Origin: Staphylococcaceae bacterium UBA6286
Lineage (GTDB): Bacteria > Bacillota > Bacilli > Staphylococcales > Staphylococcaceae
Assembly (NCBI GenBank): GCA_002438305.1
Contig: DJUI01000047.1
Location: 1-6,656 of the forward strand
Length of the DNA stretch: 6,656 nt
Direction: 5' to 3'
Below, piece after piece: positions 5,688 through 6,656 of this stretch; the first letter of the stretch is position 1, and each line of letters begins with the position of its first letter. The notes under the pieces are model-generated. The model had not been told where the DNA came from. It was given only the letters and a program-made list of their open reading frames with translations, and ran no database searches. Made by a program: the position numbers and the translations under genes.

Positions 5688-5698
5688 CTCTGACAGAG
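5688..5698. promoter_or_regulatory. short palindrome in the regulator's promoter
   Basis: CTCTG-A-CAGAG is a perfect five-base inverted repeat around one base. It lies just upstream of the regulator's -10 box, within the -35 to -10 interval, so a bound protein would block that promoter. It differs in sequence from the 5621-5639 palindrome, so if functional it may bind a different protein. Confidence 0.35.
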
Positions 5699-5700
5699 TT

Positions 5701-5709
5701 TGATATAAT
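5701..5709 (+). promoter_or_regulatory. extended -10 promoter of the XRE-cupin regulator gene
   Basis: TGATATAAT joins a perfect TATAAT (5704-5709) to the upstream TG of extended -10 promoters. This explains the lack of a good -35 box (CTCATC at the expected place). The start site should be near 5716, giving a very short leader before GGAGG at 5725-5729. Confidence 0.7.
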
Positions 5710-5736
5710 AGCATTAATTCAAAAGGAGGTTCATGT

Positions 5737-6243
5737 ATGACTTTAGGGGAGCGGATTAGAGCCATAAGAAAAGAAAAAAAATTAACATTAAAATACGTTT
5801 CTGAAAAAACACAGCTTTCTATTGCATTTTTATCTCAGCTCGAGACTAATAAATGCAATGCCACTATGGCCACTTTAAGAAAGATTGCCGATGTACTCAA
5901 CGTTCATCCCAGTCTTTTCTTCGAATATAACGACCTTGAAGATCCATCATCTTCTGCAGGTAACTTTGGTTATGTGAATTTAGCCAACGAGGCAGACGCA
6001 CACTTCACCCCTATCAAAGTAACGATACATCCTAATCATAGTGTGATTGAAACTGTGACTCACCCGGGTCATGAGTTCGTCTATTGTTTAATCGGTACTC
6101 TGACATTGATAGTAGGCGATCAGCAATTTCATCTGTCATCCGGTCAATCCTATATGTACGATGCAGAACAGCCGCATTACTGGTATAACCATACTGATGA
6201 ACAAGTTGAGTTTCTTGTCGTCAATGAAAGTTACAAGAAATGA
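5737..6243 (+). CDS. XRE-family transcription regulator with C-terminal cupin domain
   Basis: This is probably a ligand-sensing regulator of the divergent transporter-enzyme operon. Residues 4-62 form a Cro/C1 helix-turn-helix: GERIRAIRKEKKLTL, then YVSEKTQLS and the recognition helix IAFLSQLETNK. A linker (about 63-90) leads to a cupin_2 barrel at about 92-164. Cupin motif 1 is HPGHEFVYCLIG (109-120) and motif 2 is GQSYMYDAEQPHYWYN (136-151). His109, Glu113 and His147 are possible metal or ligand contacts; His112 stands where many relatives have Glu (HPGEEF). This architecture is shared with PuuR-type and other regulators of amino acid and polyamine use. GGAGG at 5725-5729 is seven bases before ATG. 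It has its own extended -10 promoter and ends in the bidirectional hairpin at 6245. The 5' third is markedly AT-rich and Lys-rich. Confidence 0.92.
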   Translation: MTLGERIRAIRKEKKLTLKYVSEKTQLSIAFLSQLETNKCNATMATLRKIADVLNVHPSLFFEYNDLEDPSSSAGNFGYVNLANEADAHFTPIKVTIHPNHSVIETVTHPGHEFVYCLIGTLTLIVGDQQFHLSSGQSYMYDAEQPHYWYNHTDEQVEFLVVNESYKK

Positions 6244-6244
6244 C

Positions 6245-6272
6245 AAAACCCCGTGCAGAGGCACGGGGTTTT
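6245..6272. terminator. bidirectional terminator between the regulator and the 6275 gene
   Basis: A perfect 12-bp stem, AAAACCCCGTGC with GCACGGGGTTTT, has the loop AGAG. On the plus strand it is followed by CATTATTTTTTT, and on the minus strand by TTTTG. It begins one base after the regulator's stop and ends two bases before the stop codon of the minus-strand gene. The stem core is identical to that of the hairpin at 3334-3357. Confidence 0.92.
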
Positions 6273-6274
6273 CA

Positions 6275-6656
6275 TTATTTTTTTGATCTGCTGACGTTTC
6301 GGCTTTTTCTGCGTTTCTTACTTTTCTTTTTGACCTGTTTGTTGATGACGCGTTTTTCCTGTGTCTGAACCGGCGTTTTTGCGACTGTTTCAGCGACTTC
6401 TATCATCTTGTGGCCGCCGAGATGCCAGTTGCGGATTGTTCTGAATGCCGCGATCATATACAGTTCTGTCGGCTGCTTTGGCACTGGTGTCAAAATGCCT
6501 TCGCTGACAAGATCCGTAATGATGTTCATCAAGTTTTTCGGATGATCCATCACTTTCATCATGACGATCAAGGAATCTGTCAGATCTTTGCGGCGCATCG
6601 GGCTTGTCAAATAATCGTCCAGGTAGTTGAGCAAGGCGTTCAGCTCTTCAGTACCC
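6275..6656 (-). CDS. C-terminal part of an unrecognised protein with a basic tail, partial
   Basis: Only the last 127 or so codons are in the window. The frame stays open through 6656 (reading GTEELNALLNYL before the first methionine-like codon), and the only early start candidate, at 6634, is a TTG without a ribosome site, so the true start lies outside. The visible part is mainly helical (LTDSLIVMMKVMDHPKN, NIITDLVSEGILTP), with a stretch containing AAFRTIRNWHLGGHK. It ends in a Lys/Arg-rich tail of about 25 residues (VKKKSKKRRKSRN) that suggests contact with nucleic acid, the ribosome or membrane phospholipid. No family is recognised, and the part is too short to assign a function. It converges on the regulator gene and shares its terminator. 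Confidence 0.75.
   Translation of the reverse strand, partial: GTEELNALLNYLDDYLTSPMRRKDLTDSLIVMMKVMDHPKNLMNIITDLVSEGILTPVPKQPTELYMIAAFRTIRNWHLGGHKMIEVAETVAKTPVQTQEKRVINKQVKKKSKKRRKSRNVSRSKK

Noticed and set aside
1..6656. CRISPR arrays, tRNA or rRNA genes, insertion sequences, transposase genes, riboswitches
   Set aside because: No regularly spaced repeats, cloverleaf-like segments, transposase motifs or structured leaders were seen on either strand. The only long hairpins are the four terminators reported.

Overview
The window looks like chromosomal DNA of a low-GC Gram-positive coccus, probably of the Staphylococcaceae (Macrococcus or a close relative). The grounds are strong GGAGG-type ribosome sites with 6-9 base spacing, GTG starts, TATAAT-like -10 boxes, compact hairpin-plus-T terminators shared by convergent genes, and a BsaA-like glutathione peroxidase. 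The genus is inferred from protein character only; no search was run.

Layout, left to right. (1) 48-1049, minus: a complete aldose 1-epimerase (galM/mro type) with a GTG start. The first bases of the window may hold the edge of another gene. (2) 1050-1338: an AT-rich intergenic region with a promoter for a small unknown plus-strand gene (1339-1623). (3) 1626-2680: two convergent pairs, each made of a small plus-strand gene (94-aa unknown; 76-aa helix-turn-helix protein) facing a small minus-strand protein with three membrane segments. Each pair shares one bidirectional terminator. (4) 2760-3239, minus: a glutathione peroxidase homologue of the two-cysteine, thioredoxin-using type. (5) 3356-6243: a three-gene module. 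A divergent XRE-cupin regulator (plus) faces an operon (minus) of a metabolite:H+ symporter (MHS family of the major facilitator superfamily) and an ornithine cyclodeaminase/mu-crystallin family enzyme. (6) 6275 to the window end, minus: the C-terminal part of an unrecognised protein with a very basic tail.

The module in (5) is the most interesting part. The 145-base divergent control region has a textbook promoter for the transporter operon (TTGACA, 17 bases, TATTAT). A perfect 19-bp palindrome lies over its -10 box and start site, nested in a wider dyad with the same centre. The regulator has its own extended -10 promoter. The simplest reading is a ligand-sensing regulator controlling uptake and NAD(P)H-dependent conversion of a small amino, imino or oxo acid; the substrate cannot be read from sequence. 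Nearly identical terminator hairpins bound the module on both sides, and its sampled GC content is somewhat lower than its flanks. This suggests, but does not prove, that it was inserted as a unit between the peroxidase gene and the gene at 6275.
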